Source of the DNA: Ooceraea biroi
Lineage: Eukaryota > Arthropoda > Insecta > Hymenoptera > Formicidae
Assembly (NCBI RefSeq): GCF_003672135.1
Contig: NC_039507.1
Location: 9,315,624-9,379,623, forward strand
Direction of reading: 5' to 3'
DNA length: 64,000 nucleotides
In this document: positions 11,498 to 25,490 of the stretch, piece after piece
How the letters are laid out: every line of letters begins with the position of its first letter
Numbering within the stretch: position 1 is the first letter of the stretch
Program-made: the position numbers and the translations under genes
Notes under the pieces: generated by a model
Told to the model about the DNA's origin: nothing
The model's input: the letters and a program-made list of their open reading frames with translations, nothing else
Databases searched by the model: none

Positions 11498-14110
11498 ATC
11501 GCATCTCGCGTTCAATCTCGCGGATTCGATAAGGAAAGTGTGCCAAAGAGCTACCTTCGTTTCTCTTATCAAGCTCGCTTTTTTACTTCTTATAAAACTT
11601 TACAAGTCTAATTGCATATTTGTTAACAGGTAAATCTGAAGCGTGACCGGAGCGGTATTTCTGTCTACGCTTTTTCCCTTTTTTTTCATTTGTCACGAAA
11701 ATTGCGAAAATTGAACAAGATTGCCACACAATGGCACGCTAAAGTGTTATATTTGTTTCAGAATTAATAAAATAAAATATCGGCAATTTTGTAAACTGGA
11801 AAAGAAAGAATCGATAAAAAAAAAACTGCGCGTGAATACTGACGCGATATAATTGTTGACAGAGATCTTTCTACAACAGTTAACCAACGCCGGTAATAAT
11901 AGCTCTTTATATCATAAATTCTCTCTGCTACATTCAGCATACCATTGTATGTACATAAAAAGACTTTATTAAATATTTGTCAAAAATATTTCGCGTGCGA
12001 AATTAAAGTAAAATGTCATTAAAAGATTCTGCGAATAGCATTTCCATAATGCGTTTCTGATCAAAAGAACGATCTCTCAAAGAATCGCGTTTCTTTGATG
12101 CGAATTACGCGGATTGAAGCAATTTATTTTTAAGAAACTTAGTTTGTCCTTTATGTTGCAACTCACTGAACACGGTTAAAAATTTTCAGAGTTACAAAAG
12201 CGATACGTCGAAATAAAACTGTTCATTATGGATAAATAAACAATGTATAAATTATACAGACGTGTTCTTCTTTACCTAATTCTAAAAGTTGATTATTATT
12301 TCTATATTATCGAGTTGTATTGTTCATCGTGTGACTAACTAATTAACGCAATTGATGGAATCTAAAAATTTAAGGCGTAATTGAGTTTCACAACCCTTTT
12401 TGCTTATATCTCCCTAATGTCGAAAGTCGCGCACTAATGTCTATTTGCTTTTCCTTAACATGACTCCTTCCAAGTTTCGAGTTTACTTTACGGGAACTGT
12501 TCTTGCTGTGTTTCCTGTTTTACTTCAGAATCATAAAGTAACGTTAATCCAATTTCTCAGTTGTTACGCTCCTCCAAATTTGTCAAACTTTGAGTTCTCG
12601 GAGAGCTCTCCGATGAAAATATAATACTGGGTGAAATGCAACATAAAAAATGAAACAGTTAATTCATCTGTAACAATCTAATAGACTCTAAAACTTATCT
12701 GATTCCATTTCGGAAAAATTTTACGTAGCTTCCATTTGGAAATGGTTACACATAAAAATCGTGCATCAGATAAAAGTAAATTCTTGCTATATCCTAATAT
12801 TATTATTATTAGCAAAACTTCGAAATCTTTTTCACGACAGGAACATTAAATTTTCTTCCCGCGCATTTTATGGAATAAATATGACTTTGCCAAGAGTGTA
12901 AGAAGAAGAAAGTTCGTTCAAGCATCGAATATGGAGAGTTAGCGGTGATATAACGCGCGCGCGAACCTTCCATCTTCTTTCGTCCGTTACGAGGCTCGCA
13001 AACACGCTCTCCTATCCGCAAGTCGACACTTGCAATCTGTTGGAACGCGTACATACGTATATATACGACGGTAATGCCACTTAAACATGCGGAGTCACGC
13101 GCGATACAACCGCTGTTCCGCCGATATCGCGTTTGGCGATGTTCGCCTTTATTTCCTTCCTCCCATCGTCGTCGTCGTCGTTGTCGTCGGCAAAAGCGGC
13201 CGGCAGTAAGATTTAAACCGCTCGCCATTATTAACAGAAGCGTAGCCGATAACTATATGGTAATGGACTGCAGAATAATACTATGAACCTGCCCAATCGT
13301 GATGCTCAAATGTTTTATTCGTTTCGCATTAATTCATTACCGCATATACTTGTTAAACGTTCCCGCTGCAATTATGTTTTCTTAATTTTTCTGATAAATG
13401 CCACTATAATAAAGATTGTAGTGTGCGATGAAATATATAATCATCTGAAAAAGTAAGAAAATAAAGAAAAATGTCTGACCGCGTCCGTCTTCGCATCTCG
13501 CCCCATATTATCCGGTCATTCGGAATTTTGCTCCGATGTAACGAAAGTTTTCCGCGAACTGCGACAATTCTCCGAGACATCCGTAGACACGTGCCACAAA
13601 AAAGGAGGAACCTTCGTTTTTACGATAAAAAGTTCGTTGCTCGGCGGTCCTCGTCGAACTGAGATTAGTTGCGTAAGTCTCGCGCAACTTCCTTTCGAGC
13701 GCGGCATAATCAAAGTTTGATCATGTTAAAGCGCGCTTAGTTTGTAACGTGCCGCGAATATCAGATTAAACACGCTTGTTAATGTCCTTTTTACATTCCC
13801 GCGAAAATTGTGTCAGAAGAATGTGCCATCACGGTGAACGTTCGGGTTTGTTACGCGCACATTCGTCGCTCAATAATTGTATTTATTTTATTTATCGGTT
13901 TTACCACATGTCACGCAAGCAATTTAAATTCCTAATTAACCACATTAAAAGTATGCTATTATTTATATTTATTACTGTAACGTTATGTATATATTTTAGC
14001 GTAATAAATTAACCTCGGTATAATAAAAGTTTTATAAAAGTTAATGATATGATATCGACTGATATGTATCAACAATAATTAATGTCAATATAATTAATAT
14101 ACAAAGTCAT
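11498..14110. other. Unannotated stretch
   Basis: Mostly AT-rich with a small CpG-rich island near 12950-13250. Open frames 12809-13228 (-) and 13074-13286 (+) overlap and include low-complexity arginine from cgtcgtcgtcgt. No gene or RNA was recognised. Confidence 0.4.
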
Positions 14111-14119
14111 TATTATTGA

Positions 14120-14120
<1 letters not shown>

Positions 14121-14159
<39 letters not shown>
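14121..14159. repeat. (TA)n microsatellite
   Basis: About 19 uninterrupted TA units. The tract is bordered on both sides by the same 14-bp sequence tattattgagtata (14111-14124 and 14157-14170), so it seems to have expanded inside or between a short duplication. Confidence 0.95.
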
Positions 14160-14164
<5 letters not shown>

Positions 14165-14170
14165 AGTATA

Positions 14171-17100
14171 TTTCAGTATGTTCTATATTTAATAGATTTA
14201 TGAATGTATAAAGTTATAAATATATATTAGCATCATTTAATATACATGAATATCTGCTTCTAGCTAATGTTATATCATTATAACTTTGATGAAACATGCA
14301 ACCGTTATTGATTAAATGTCGCATGTAATTTTGATCGATAGCGCATTTTGGTTATAGATAGTGGAAATGTATTTTTGCTTGCACCGCTGATATCTTCTCT
14401 TAAAAACGAGTAAGCATGTGTCATGTGAGATTCAATCTAGCGTTCACTCAAAGAAAATATGACTCCAGTTCAAAAACAGTAATAAATATCATATTTTTCA
14501 CGGAAATTGAGATGCAACAACATTCTATTAAAAATAGGACAGTTATGTGATAAGAGACGAAGAATATCCTATTTAGAAATATGATCGTTTTAATTGAAAA
14601 ATTTGAATCTATTTGCAATTTTCTTTTCTATTTGCGTCCAAAATATGATTATGATACACACTTTTCGCATTATGATTTCACAAATACAAGCAACTATAAT
14701 CATTTTTCGGTAATCCAAAATATGTATATCTCTTTCAAAACGCTGTTTCCTTCTTATCTTATCACACATCGGAAAACGTTATTGCAACAATTCTTTTTCC
14801 ATGTATCTGCAAATTTTATCTTACAATTTATATGTTTTTGAGAATTTTCGCAGTATTTATACCTGAGAGATTATCACTTGACGTTCCCTCTTTTTTCTAC
14901 CGTCTAAGATTTACGCTTTGCTATAATGCGCTTGAGGTTTCGCAGAGCCCTTGGGCAAAGGGTCGCCCAAGCTCGCGGAACGAGAACAATTTTCCGCAAA
15001 AACGGAGGTGACGCCCGCACAGTACAAGTTCATGGAGGTCGATTGTCGTCTCTCGTTAGCCAAACGACCGGATCGATCTACTTGGCATTAATGAAGTTTC
15101 GAGAGCACCAGCACGGCGCGTTTAAACGTTCGTACCGACCGACGACATCGAATTCCGAAGTCGATGGCTGGCGGCGACAATGCCAAAGTCCCCGTTCCAG
15201 AGTTAACTTACATGCCATCCGCTCGCCCGCTCGCGCTCACGCGCGCGCAGGAAAGCTCCAAGTTATACGAACGGTGGAATTCAAAGTTGACAAACCGTGC
15301 TGCACTAAACGATTCGCCGTTCGCGGAGTTCCATCCGGTGTAACCGGATGTAGCGCGGGAGCGACAGGTGACGTTTGCCACGGCAGGCGAGCATTTACTA
15401 TGGTGACAATCGTGCGCGCAAGAAATATCCGGTTGCGCGCGACGGTGTCGATGGAGGCATCCGGTGCGCTCCGCGTTTCGCTAACAAGAAGATTTAATAT
15501 CTCGCCCCGGCACTTGGCTCTCGGAGACAATTAGATGACTCGCGCAGACCTGGTAAAAGCTTTAATCTTCTCGACGCGCACGGCAGTACCAATATTTAAT
15601 CGCGAGTGCAGGGCTTTCTGTTGGGACATTGTTAGTGCCGGCTAGGGAAAAGATAGATATTCTTTCGTCGCGCGACGCAGCGTTTTCTTATTTGTGTTTG
15701 CAGTGGAGCAAATTCTTTTTTTCTACGGAGAAAATTGTAAAGAAAATATCATTACGCATTCATCACGGTGCATTAACTTGATATTAAATATGGTTGTAAT
15801 GAAATCGTGAATTTATATTCGGAAATTTATCAAATTCGATACAATGAAAATACGTCATTTTATAAAATTGGTGAATAGCAATGCGCCTGAATATTTTAGT
15901 CTCAATATTTGATGTTAATATTGTAGAAAGAAGAATCAATAATTAATTATTTATCAAGAAATCCAACATTAAAATTGGAACAAACGATTTTGTAGTTAAC
16001 GTATTATATGTAGCGCTTCTTTATGTATATTTTTATAACTATATTTCATGTATTTTATAAATAACTATTTCTGCAAAATATATTCCTCATATCCTTGTAT
16101 GTTTGCATCAGATTTATTTCTACAAAGCTATTTCTCTTAAACAGAATTTCGTTCAACAAAACCTCTGCTAACTATATGTCCTACTTTTGAAACGTTCCGC
16201 ATCTCGACGGTTTTACCGCATTAAAGAAATATTTAAAACGCGCCGGTAAATCAAAATCCTTGAATAGTTACAACGGGAGACCAAAGTTCGAACAGCTGTA
16301 AGAATGACGGCTTCCCTCGTGCAAAGCGCGGTAGGCAACTCAAGTCGAAGGTGTTTACTAAAAAGTTCCCTGCCTGCCTGCGCGTGCTCGTTCTTATCGC
16401 GGAAAATTATTTTTGTGCTCCGTCAAAGCTCAAGTTTCCGTCCACCCCCTCGCACGCGTGAGCGCGCGCAGAAGAAAACTCCAAAGTCGACTTAAAAGTC
16501 GCTCTGGTCCGTTCGCTCGTGTGTCACGAACGTTAATCTATGATATGCATGTCGTCGGATGCGATAACGTCGGATTAAAGAAGGGTGAACGAATTAAGAC
16601 TCGCCCAACTCCGCAATTCTGATTTAAAAGGGTGAGGTGGGGGCAGCCGTGGAAACATACAGTAATTTTCGAAAGCGCCGGCACACTCGGCGATTATTTT
16701 GCAATTTCGCGTAATCGCACGTTGCGTCAGTTTTACGCTTAGTTAAACCTTATCTGTTACATCGCAGCGAAGGGCCACGATTGTTCCAAGTTATTATTAG
16801 CCCCCGCCGTTCGCGTTGGAGGCGCACGGATTATTTTCAATGCTGCGCGCGCTTTTAAGCCATTTACATAACCGTGCCCTTTCACCACAACGCCGCGCAT
16901 AATTGCCCGTTGAAATTCCCCATTTTATAATCGTACAATCATAATTAATTCAGCGAATTGTACGCGATGCTGTTGCGCGTTTACGTTTCTGAAAGTTTCA
17001 GTTATACAGCAATTACTTTTAACCACTTTAGCGTTAGGCATGACGTGGTGCGGTTTTGAAAACCAACACGATTTACGCGAGACCTCCACGACGACGTTTC

Positions 17101-20100
17101 ATTGTATTTTCTTTTACTTGTATCGTCACGAGTTTTAGGAGATGATCCTAAAACGGTCTTCGTTAAAACAATGAACATAATTACTCAACTAACGATCGAA
17201 ATCACCTGATATATTGCATAATGTAACGGATAGTCCAGCGTCGCTAATTAGAAGTCCGCTTAATGAGAGTAGTGATATGTAGTGAATTGGAATGCGATAC
17301 ACGAGCGAGATATTATCGACAGCACGTAACAACGTCGTGTATTGGTCCGTTACAAAGAACATCCATTCATTCGCGCGTAATATCGGTCATCTTTTGTGGC
17401 ATCGTCATATTGGCGCCAATCGAAATTGATTCGCGTTACTTCGTGGATTTTGTCACCGTTCGATATTAATAACATTAGCCAAACACAAACGTGAATTGCT
17501 TGTTCAAATATGGGAGGATGTACAAATATTTGTTTAAATCATCGAGTCTCTTACTCGCGCGCGTGCACGCAACATTGCCGTTAACATTGTTGGGTCTCCA
17601 TGTATTATTAAATTACGAAGAAAGATAGTCGATCGGGAACGGCTATCGAAATTCGTTAATTAACAAAATGTGGGAGTCGCATAATTGCGACACGATAAAA
17701 CTCATGCGACAACGTAATTGCATTTTAAAGTTTTCCGGACATGAAGTTTTTATCGTTCTTTCACAACTGTGAAGTTCTGTCACAACTGGATTGTTATAAT
17801 AAGTTAATTCCTCGCGTTTCTAAATTGGGTTAATCGTTAATTACTGTGCTCTGTGCTTTTCATTGACACAGAACGGCTGATTGAACATGATGGTGCAACT
17901 AATTGCATTACCATATTCCATACGGCTAAATGTAGCGAGCCGATCGGTATTACTGAGCATCCACGTTATGTTTGTATTTCTCGTAATGCTGTGATTGATA
18001 GAAACGCGTATTGCACGTTTATACCTGACGACTCAGCTGTGAGATAATTTAGATAGGAAGCTCAACATTCTCGTAGCAATGCACACAAATACGAAATCGT
18101 CAAAACAAGTCTATCAGTACTTTGTAAATGAAATGTATGCAGCCATACGTATCCGCTGAATCGTCTGAAATGTAACATGAAATGTAAAAAGAAATTTGTT
18201 TTCTCTATTTATTGTAAATTCATGATTTTCCTGGCGTAGTATTTGCATATTGAAAAGCTTTTTTGAATCTAACCACTGAATGTTTAAAATTGGAAAACTA
18301 AAGTTTTAGAAAAAACGAGAGTTTTGTGATTTTATACAACGCATTGTTCATTTACTCCATCCAAACACAACATTTAACCGCAGTTAAGTAACAGTTTCGT
18401 GTTTAGGACCGAATTTAGTTCTCAATATTCATTGATCTCTGCGGTTTCCTGAGAGATTGGTTTTACAAAACACGTGCAATCAACCGATCGACCGAACCAT
18501 TACTGAAGAGCCGTTTAATAGGAAACCCAATACCCTTATCGCCAAGAGGTAAACTGATCGAACGTCACAATTGAAATAATGCTACAAGCATTTGGTACGT
18601 AACAATACACAATTTAATAACGATATCAATGAAATTCTCAAATTTTAATACATAATATCCCATAAATAATATCCTTGTCACAAATGGAATTAATTAAAAA
18701 GTCATAACATTTATAAAATAGTCAGCTTCCTAAAAAGAATACAATTCTGCAATTCCTCTATCTAAAAAGAGATAAAGATAACTTTTACATGGAAATCGGT
18801 ATAATCAATCTAATATTTTATAATTTTCGATATTTTCTGATGGAATTTCTCGCAATATGTGTACAACCACATATTTATAATGTTTATTACTTTTCTATCT
18901 TCTAATAAAATATAAAAAAATCAGAGTATCATGATCAATCTAATTCGACTCTTCCGATGCCCGTGTTGCTACTTTAATAGCAGACTGATATACGAGATGA
19001 AATCATTAACTACGATGTTGTTTAATGGGAAATTCGATATTTTTATTGAGGAAAAATGAACGGCAGCCACGTACATCATCTGTATCTCTCCAATACACCC
19101 TTTTGTAAAGCAATACGAGGATACACTGCGGCGTAACATTCAATAAGCAAATTGCGGTTTACATAATGAAGCAATGGTACCAGTTATTAACAAATCTCCG
19201 TATTCGTCCACATTCACTTCTCGCCACAATTACTCGCCATAATAATTTCCTTTCCTAACTACCATTCAACGACGTCTGTATACTGTAATGATACACCTAA
19301 CATCATTTCTACGTTACGCCGGTTAAGAATTATTTATTCAGTATAACATAAGAAAGAAACGCAGAGAAGAAATCTAGATGTGCTTCCTCAGATGCATCGC
19401 CTATTATAATTAAATATGTAATGCTTTTGTGAAAAAGTGAATTAACATAAGACATTAGTAATTTAATATAAAATATTATAAACATATTCTAATAGACGAT
19501 TAAAGAAAACATATATTAAAAATATGTGGAAAAAGATTGAAGTTTCGCTAAGACAGTATAATATAAATTAAAATTATACATCACTGTCATATGCATCAAT
19601 TTATCTATCAGTGTATCTAGATCTGCCTTGCTTTGCAATCCTAATTACAGTAATGGAAATTGCGCGCCTCAGATAGAACTGCCTTATGCATATTACGATA
19701 GTCATTAACGGACGTATTAGAGTTATTTGCTGACCGTAAACTTTTCCCATTTATAGCGACTGTTGCGAGGTGTCTCCGTACATGAACATCGCGTTCAACC
19801 GCGCAACGTTCGGCGAGTTGGCCATGTACGTTTGCAAAATTACACAGTTGCGTTAATCGTAAAATGTACAAACGGCCGTCTCAATTCGGATATGCATCTC
19901 TTTGTATTTTTTATTATATTTCTTGAGTTGTTGTTATTAAAAATAAGCGAAATTAAAATATTAGCCATAAAAAGAATATGCACACTTTCAGGAATTACTT
20001 TCAATTCCATCCAAAACCAACATCTATAATCCTATATGTTTTAATATAAAATAAAATTGCTATATACATTTTGAATTAATTTTGCAATGTTCTTTACACC

Positions 20101-23100
20101 AGAATAGGAAAGCAAAATGACAATCAATTAATGGACACAAATATTTGTAATAACGTTGTATAAAGGGAGACCGTTTAATTGATAGTCTAACAAAATATGA
20201 AATTTTCCTCGTATACTGTTATTAAAGCGTGCATGCGTTTTGATATTAAGCGCAGCCGATCATAATCACATCGTAATCATCCGATAACAGTCCGACCGCG
20301 TAAGTTATATTCGGTGTACAGTGATGATTCCGATGAAAACTAACCCGCTATCTCTGCTAACGTGTTCAAGCAGTTATTAACGTAGCCGTGCATGCAATGA
20401 CAGCACAATTTGTCCCTTTCACCAAAAACGAGATGCGGCGCGTACAAGCGAGCACAGAACGAACCATGTAATCCTGCTTATATTTTCAAAACGTTTGGTT
20501 ACATGAGCGCGATGATTCGATATTTCGGGATTCAATATCCGAAAATTGTCGCGATATACACAGCTCCGAACGATAATAGCTCGGCGGTATCGTTTATTAA
20601 CCGATGTTCACCAATCATGCCTTAATGTTTCACATCCACGCGCATTTGCAGCAGTCAACAATCTGACTGCCTCTAATAATATTAACCCTATAATTTCTTC
20701 TTAAATATACAATATTTCTAATAACTTTTTGATGAATACAAATACTAATGGTAGCAATTATATTGTAGAAGAATTATAGAACTCTTTTAAAAATGGTAAT
20801 AAATAATTTGTACACTCAAAAAAGTATTTCTGATTGTTACATTAATATAATAAACGAAATGAAAAAAATAAAAATCAATATTCCAATAGCATTTATTATA
20901 AATCATTTTGTAATTAATCTAGTTTCCTAAAAAGTTCCGTGAGGAAAAATCAATACACTATAAATTCGATGTATAATACTAATGTTTAACAAACGCTTGA
21001 TAAAATTAATTATATTATGTATCAAATATTTAATCTCTGGAAAAGATCGGAGTATTATTATACTACCGTATACATTACCGTTTCAAAACTCAAATAATTT
21101 GTGACAGAAATTATTACGGTATGTTACTTAAATTTCACAGATTGGATTCATTTTGAGTACAAATAGAAATTAATTGCGCTGTCGCATATTCTACGTGAGA
21201 GACTTTAGATGACAAGTACGCTTATTGTTTCTATTCTCTCTCGCTCTTCCGAATTTCTGGTACAGATCTGTGATATTATATAGATTCCCCAAGCTTAATA
21301 AACAATTAAAACTCTTAGAACACAGCACATAACGGAAAGTATAAATGTTACCAACTTTCTTTAGCGGCACAGGTGTCCATAATATGACTATTTCGATTAT
21401 TACGCTCGACTACGTGGAATGCGATAATACGATATTACGATGAAAAGTATGCACACATTGAAACCGAGTTAATATAACGTGAATTAGTCATTAATAATTA
21501 TCCAAATGATCCGCCCTAATTCGTCGAGAGGGCGAATTGTGTATTGATTAGTATTGATTAGTGCTATTAATTTTTCAATTAATTATGGCTCCTGTGCATA
21601 TTAATCAATCGGTAGTCAAATGATGACGATCATCACTTGCAGGGCCGTTTAACTCGTAATTAGCTCATTGAAGTACGTTCATTATAGCATGTAATAATAT
21701 TCCCACGCTTTGCGGAATAAGCTTTGCCTTTAAAGATAGAAAACGTGGGCGCGTCTGCATTACTTAACATGCAACAGATTACGATTACGTAGATTATCGT
21801 TCACGTACCATACTCCGCTACGGTTCTTGCCGGTATCGAACCTGCTCCATAAATTCTGATCTTTATGTTACAGTGAGGCTATGTATATTTATGACTCAGT
21901 TGTTTCTAAAAGGCAATAAATACTAAGTAATTTCCTCGAATAATTTTGTATTAAGTTGCCGATGATATCCTGTTCTTTTTCTCGTCTCGTAAAGTAAGTC
22001 TTAAGAAGCGAACCTCTCAACCGAAGCGCGATGCTTTTAAGAAAATTATTCCATGCTTTAAAGATATCCTCTTCGTATGATCGACGTTGTTTCCGGTGCT
22101 TTCCGACATTGAAAAGAAATGGAACTTTGAGATTTTTAATGGAAAGTGTTGTGTTTCTTTATGCCATGTACCGCACAGGTTATAATAATCTCGCGATCGC
22201 AAGTGGGCACAGTGAGTCTAATTTCCGCCAAATATTCTCACAGCGATCCTTACATTACATGAATCTGTAATTACTCTGAAGAAAATTGATTTACTTTAGT
22301 TTCAGGTTTGCTCCATCAAGCATCCCCGGCAATATTTATTGATTGTTAGTGACGCGCGACTTTCTGGATATTCAATAAGAATTCAAATTGAAAAACTTTT
22401 GGAAACGCTGCTTCAGGACTCTTTCTCGAGAATATCCGTCCTTTTAATTTGCGTACCGTGTACTACGAGACACACAGCCGAGCTTTATCGAGCTTCTTTG
22501 TGATCATCCTAGTAGCTATCTTGTCAGTTGATAAAAAATACCGCGCCCTCCTTTCCGAGGTGAGCTTAGCTCGGCTGCAGATCGTTCGACTGATGACTCA
22601 GGACATTAAAGAGTCCTTCAGATAAGTTATCACGGAACGATTTTCCTCGCTCTATCTCGTCCCAGTTTTAAGAATCGGAATTGGATCGGATTATATTGAT
22701 TGCATTCGGTCTGCGCATAATCCAGCGCGGCAATGAACGCGGTATTACGTGCCGGGAAATGATAACAGAGTTAACGCTACGGAGTGATTAACTTGCTAAT
22801 GTAATTAACATTAATATTCGCAAAACGACCCCGGGAACATCTCAATCTGAATATTTCGCTAGGAAATTTATTTTACAATTATTCGATTGTCCTCAATTAA
22901 ATAATTTAATTACATGCGGGCGATAACATCGAATTATTGATTTCTATACACGTTGTATCCGCTTGTCGCTTTATTGCCGCTGTGGATCTAATTTTATTGC
23001 TGATCGTGACAAATATACATGGTTCACTTTTTAAATAATATTATTAAAGTACTAAATGAAACGATGTTGACCTACAAAATTCTGTAGCTAAGAATATTTT

Positions 23101-24212
23101 TAGCAAGTACAGCAACCTTAATTAATAAAAAGATCGATTATATTTGCGCAACAAATAATATTGCAACCCACGTTGATTTATCAGGTGTAGAACGTTATTA
23201 TTACCAAGTCCGCCTTTGACCGCTTGTGATTGTCAGATTGATGGATCATGTTTTTTTCATAATAAACACTCTACCCTTTGCTTTGCGTTTACCCGCGATT
23301 TTTCCCTCCATAATACGCGTTTTAAGTTCCCTCTCCGAGACGGAAGATTGAACGACTCCTTCTCGGTATCGATCCACCACCTTGTGGCTCCGGACCGCAT
23401 TGTCATATACCGGGTGTGCATGCGGGAGGGGCCGTATCTGAGAGCTTACGCCGCTTCCGCTGGCTGTAGATATCGCGATATGGGAAAATTGAAATTTTAC
23501 GACGACACCGCGGACGATTGTATGCGCCCTCGGCGGGGAACGTATGTTCCACGCGAACGGGGGAGATATTCTGCTCTCCCTTCGTCGTCGTTGGAATTCG
23601 TTTCCTGACATTGGTTTGAACTTTCGTACCCGTCCTTACTTGCACCGCACGTGCGAGCGAAATGGCTATCGTATCCCCCGACGTACGCGGCATCCCCACG
23701 AACACTTCTCACCCCGATTTTTGATGCGCATGGCTCTACGATTCGCAGAAAGTAAGCAGCTGATTCCACTCGATGGGAGCGAACTGCCTTGCGAACGCGA
23801 AAACTTATCGAGAGACATCGTTGTCTGCGTTACAATGCAGCAGTTGATACCTAAAGTATGCATCGGGAATCCATTCGTTTAATATTTATTCAAAGTGAAA
23901 CTTGTTTCTCTTTTTCAATACATTATTTCAGACTAGTCCATTATTTTAATTAAAACGACACTTCTCGAAAACTCGGAGATTCTTGAGTGTGCAAGATATA
24001 CGATCTCGTTTATTGATTTATAATATAATATAATATTTTATGAACATTAAAAGTTATCGCGTAAGTACTTCCGATATTAATAAGAACTTTTATTTTTCTT
24101 TATTATTTTTTATACACTTCTGGAAAAAAGATTCTTTCTTTTTAATCAAACATTATAAATGCACTTTAAGAACAAAATTTACAGGTCTCACCAAAAGCGT
24201 TTGATCATCTTA
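14171..24212. other. 10-kb stretch without a recognised gene
   Basis: Long AT-rich DNA with CpG-rich islands at about 14930-15540, 16300-16900 and 23300-23800. The longest open frame (14926-15534, plus, 202 codons) lies in a CpG island, is arginine-rich, overlaps a 97-codon minus frame and shows no domain. At 23216-23882 five frames overlap on both strands. I found no transposon, tRNA or splice-bounded exon that I could defend. Confidence 0.4.
15332..15350. repeat. Perfect 8-bp inverted repeat
   Basis: catccggt and accggatg are separated by gta, forming a short hairpin or a dyad binding site in the CpG island. No function can be assigned. Confidence 0.35.
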
Positions 24213-24214
24213 TA

Positions 24215-24244
24215 TTGGGTCATTAAGTATGAAACTTTACAAAT
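24215..24244 (+). repeat. Left terminal inverted repeat of mariner 2
   Basis: Begins ttgggtcattaagtatgaaa and continues to 30 bp. It is identical to the reverse complement of 25459-25488. Confidence 0.95.
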
Positions 24245-24404
24245 GTAAAAGCGCCATCTTTAACATTTGTTATCTCAAATTTGGCGCCAGACGTCAGTAT
24301 CAGGTTAGGTTAGTGTGATAGATGTATGTTCGCTCTTCAAATGTCATATTTGTTTGTTCAAATATCTTCATTAGTTTTATTGGTGGATTCTTTTTTATAG
24401 AACT

Positions 24405-25412
24405 ATGGAAAAGTCCAAAATTCGTGTGATTTATGAATATGAGTTCCGCCGTGGAACCACAGTGTCGGAGACAGCTCGTAATATCAACGCTGTATTTGGT
24501 GAAGGTTCAACTACTAAAGCAACGGTGGGCAATTGGTTCAAAAACTTCAGAGATGGAGATTTCAGCCTCGCTAATGAGCCACGTGGAAGACCAAAGACGA
24601 AGGTGAATAATGATCACTTGAGAGCCGTAGTAGAGTCCGATCCATCTCAAAGTACACGTGAATTGGCATCGATATTCAATGTTTCCATACCCACCATATT
24701 GTTCATTTAGCTGCAATTGGTAAGATAAAGAAGTTGGACAAATGGGTCCCGCACGAATTGACCGATGCGCAGCAGGCGCAACGTCTAGAGGCTTCCCTTT
24801 CTTTGCTTTCCCGTCACAAAAATGAATCTTTTTGAATCGAATTGTGACCTGCGATGAAAAGTGGACAATCGTAAACGCTCACATCAGTGGTTGAACGCTG
24901 ATGAACCACCGAGACATCACGCGAAACCCAACATTACACAGAAGAAGCTTATGGTGACTGTTTGGTGGTCCAGGTCAGGTGTTATCTACTACAACTTTAT
25001 GAAACCTGGTACATCGATAACGGCTGAAGTATATTGCAAGCAACTGGACGAAATGATGCAACAACTTGCTATTAAACAACCGAAATTGGTCAATCGGTCA
25101 ATGCCAATCCTGTTGCATGATAATGCTCGACCGCACACTGCACGACTGACCGTGGCAAAGCTACAGGAGTTGGAATTGGAAACTCTCCATCATCCACCAT
25201 ATTCACCAGATCTATCACCTACCGACTATCACTTCTTCCGAAATTTGGACAACTTCTTGGTGGGAAAATTCTTCAATTCTCAATAGGCAGTCGAAACAGC
25301 CTTCCGCGACTTCATCGATTCCCGTACTCCTGGCTTCTATAGTAGAGGCATAGACCAACTACCACTAAAATGGCAGAAGTGTGTAGATAATATGGGCGCA
25401 TACTTCGATTGA
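24405..25412 (+). pseudogene. Mariner transposase pseudogene (cecropia-like)
   Basis: The ATG at 24405 begins MEKSKIRVIYEYEFRRG, followed by the helix-turn-helix part with ARNINAVFGEG, WFKNFRDGDFSL and RGRPKTKVNNDHLRA. After one missing base near 24700 the next frame gives HLAAIGKIKKLDKWVPHELT. After one T is lost from the T-run at 24829-24833 a third frame gives NRIVTCDEKW (first Asp). About 10 bases are missing at 24861, where two or three residues before DNRKRSHQWL are lost. From there the frame runs through VTVWWSRSGVIYYNF, LLHDNARPH (second Asp) and PPYSPDLSPTDYHFF (third Asp), with the standard 34 residues between the last two (D34D). An in-frame TAG at 25284-25286 precedes a still-readable end, WQKCVDNMGAYFD, stopping at 25410-25412. 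The motifs match the cecropia subfamily that includes Hsmar1, the source of the SETMAR transposase domain. No host-gene fusion is visible. Confidence 0.94.
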
Positions 25413-25458
25413 AAATAAATCATGTCCACGTGCCAAAAAATGCAAAAGTTTATGTTCT

Positions 25459-25488
25459 ATTTGTAAAGTTTCATACTTAATGACCCAA
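25459..25488 (-). repeat. Right terminal inverted repeat of mariner 2
   Basis: Perfect reverse complement of 24215-24244, ending in gacccaa and followed by the TA duplication. Confidence 0.95.
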
Positions 25489-25490
25489 TA

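Larger units (their letters stand above)
24215..25488 (+). mobile_element. Mariner transposon, cecropia-like, inactive
   Basis: A 1274-bp element with perfect 30-bp inverted repeats and TA duplications at 24213-24214 and 25489-25490. It carries one plus-strand transposase gene starting about 190 bp from the left end and ending about 75 bp before the right end. The coding frame is broken by three small deletions and one stop, so the copy is non-autonomous now. The perfect ends suggest a fairly recent insertion compared with the 5S and tandem relics in this window. Confidence 0.96.

Noticed and set aside
14926..15534. Longest plus-strand open frame (202 codons)
   Set aside because: It lies in CpG-rich DNA, is Arg-rich, overlaps a 97-codon minus frame and shows no domain, signal or repeat typical of a protein.
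24298..24316. ggttaggttag, similar to the insect telomere unit
   Set aside because: Only two units, inside the 5' untranslated part of mariner 2.
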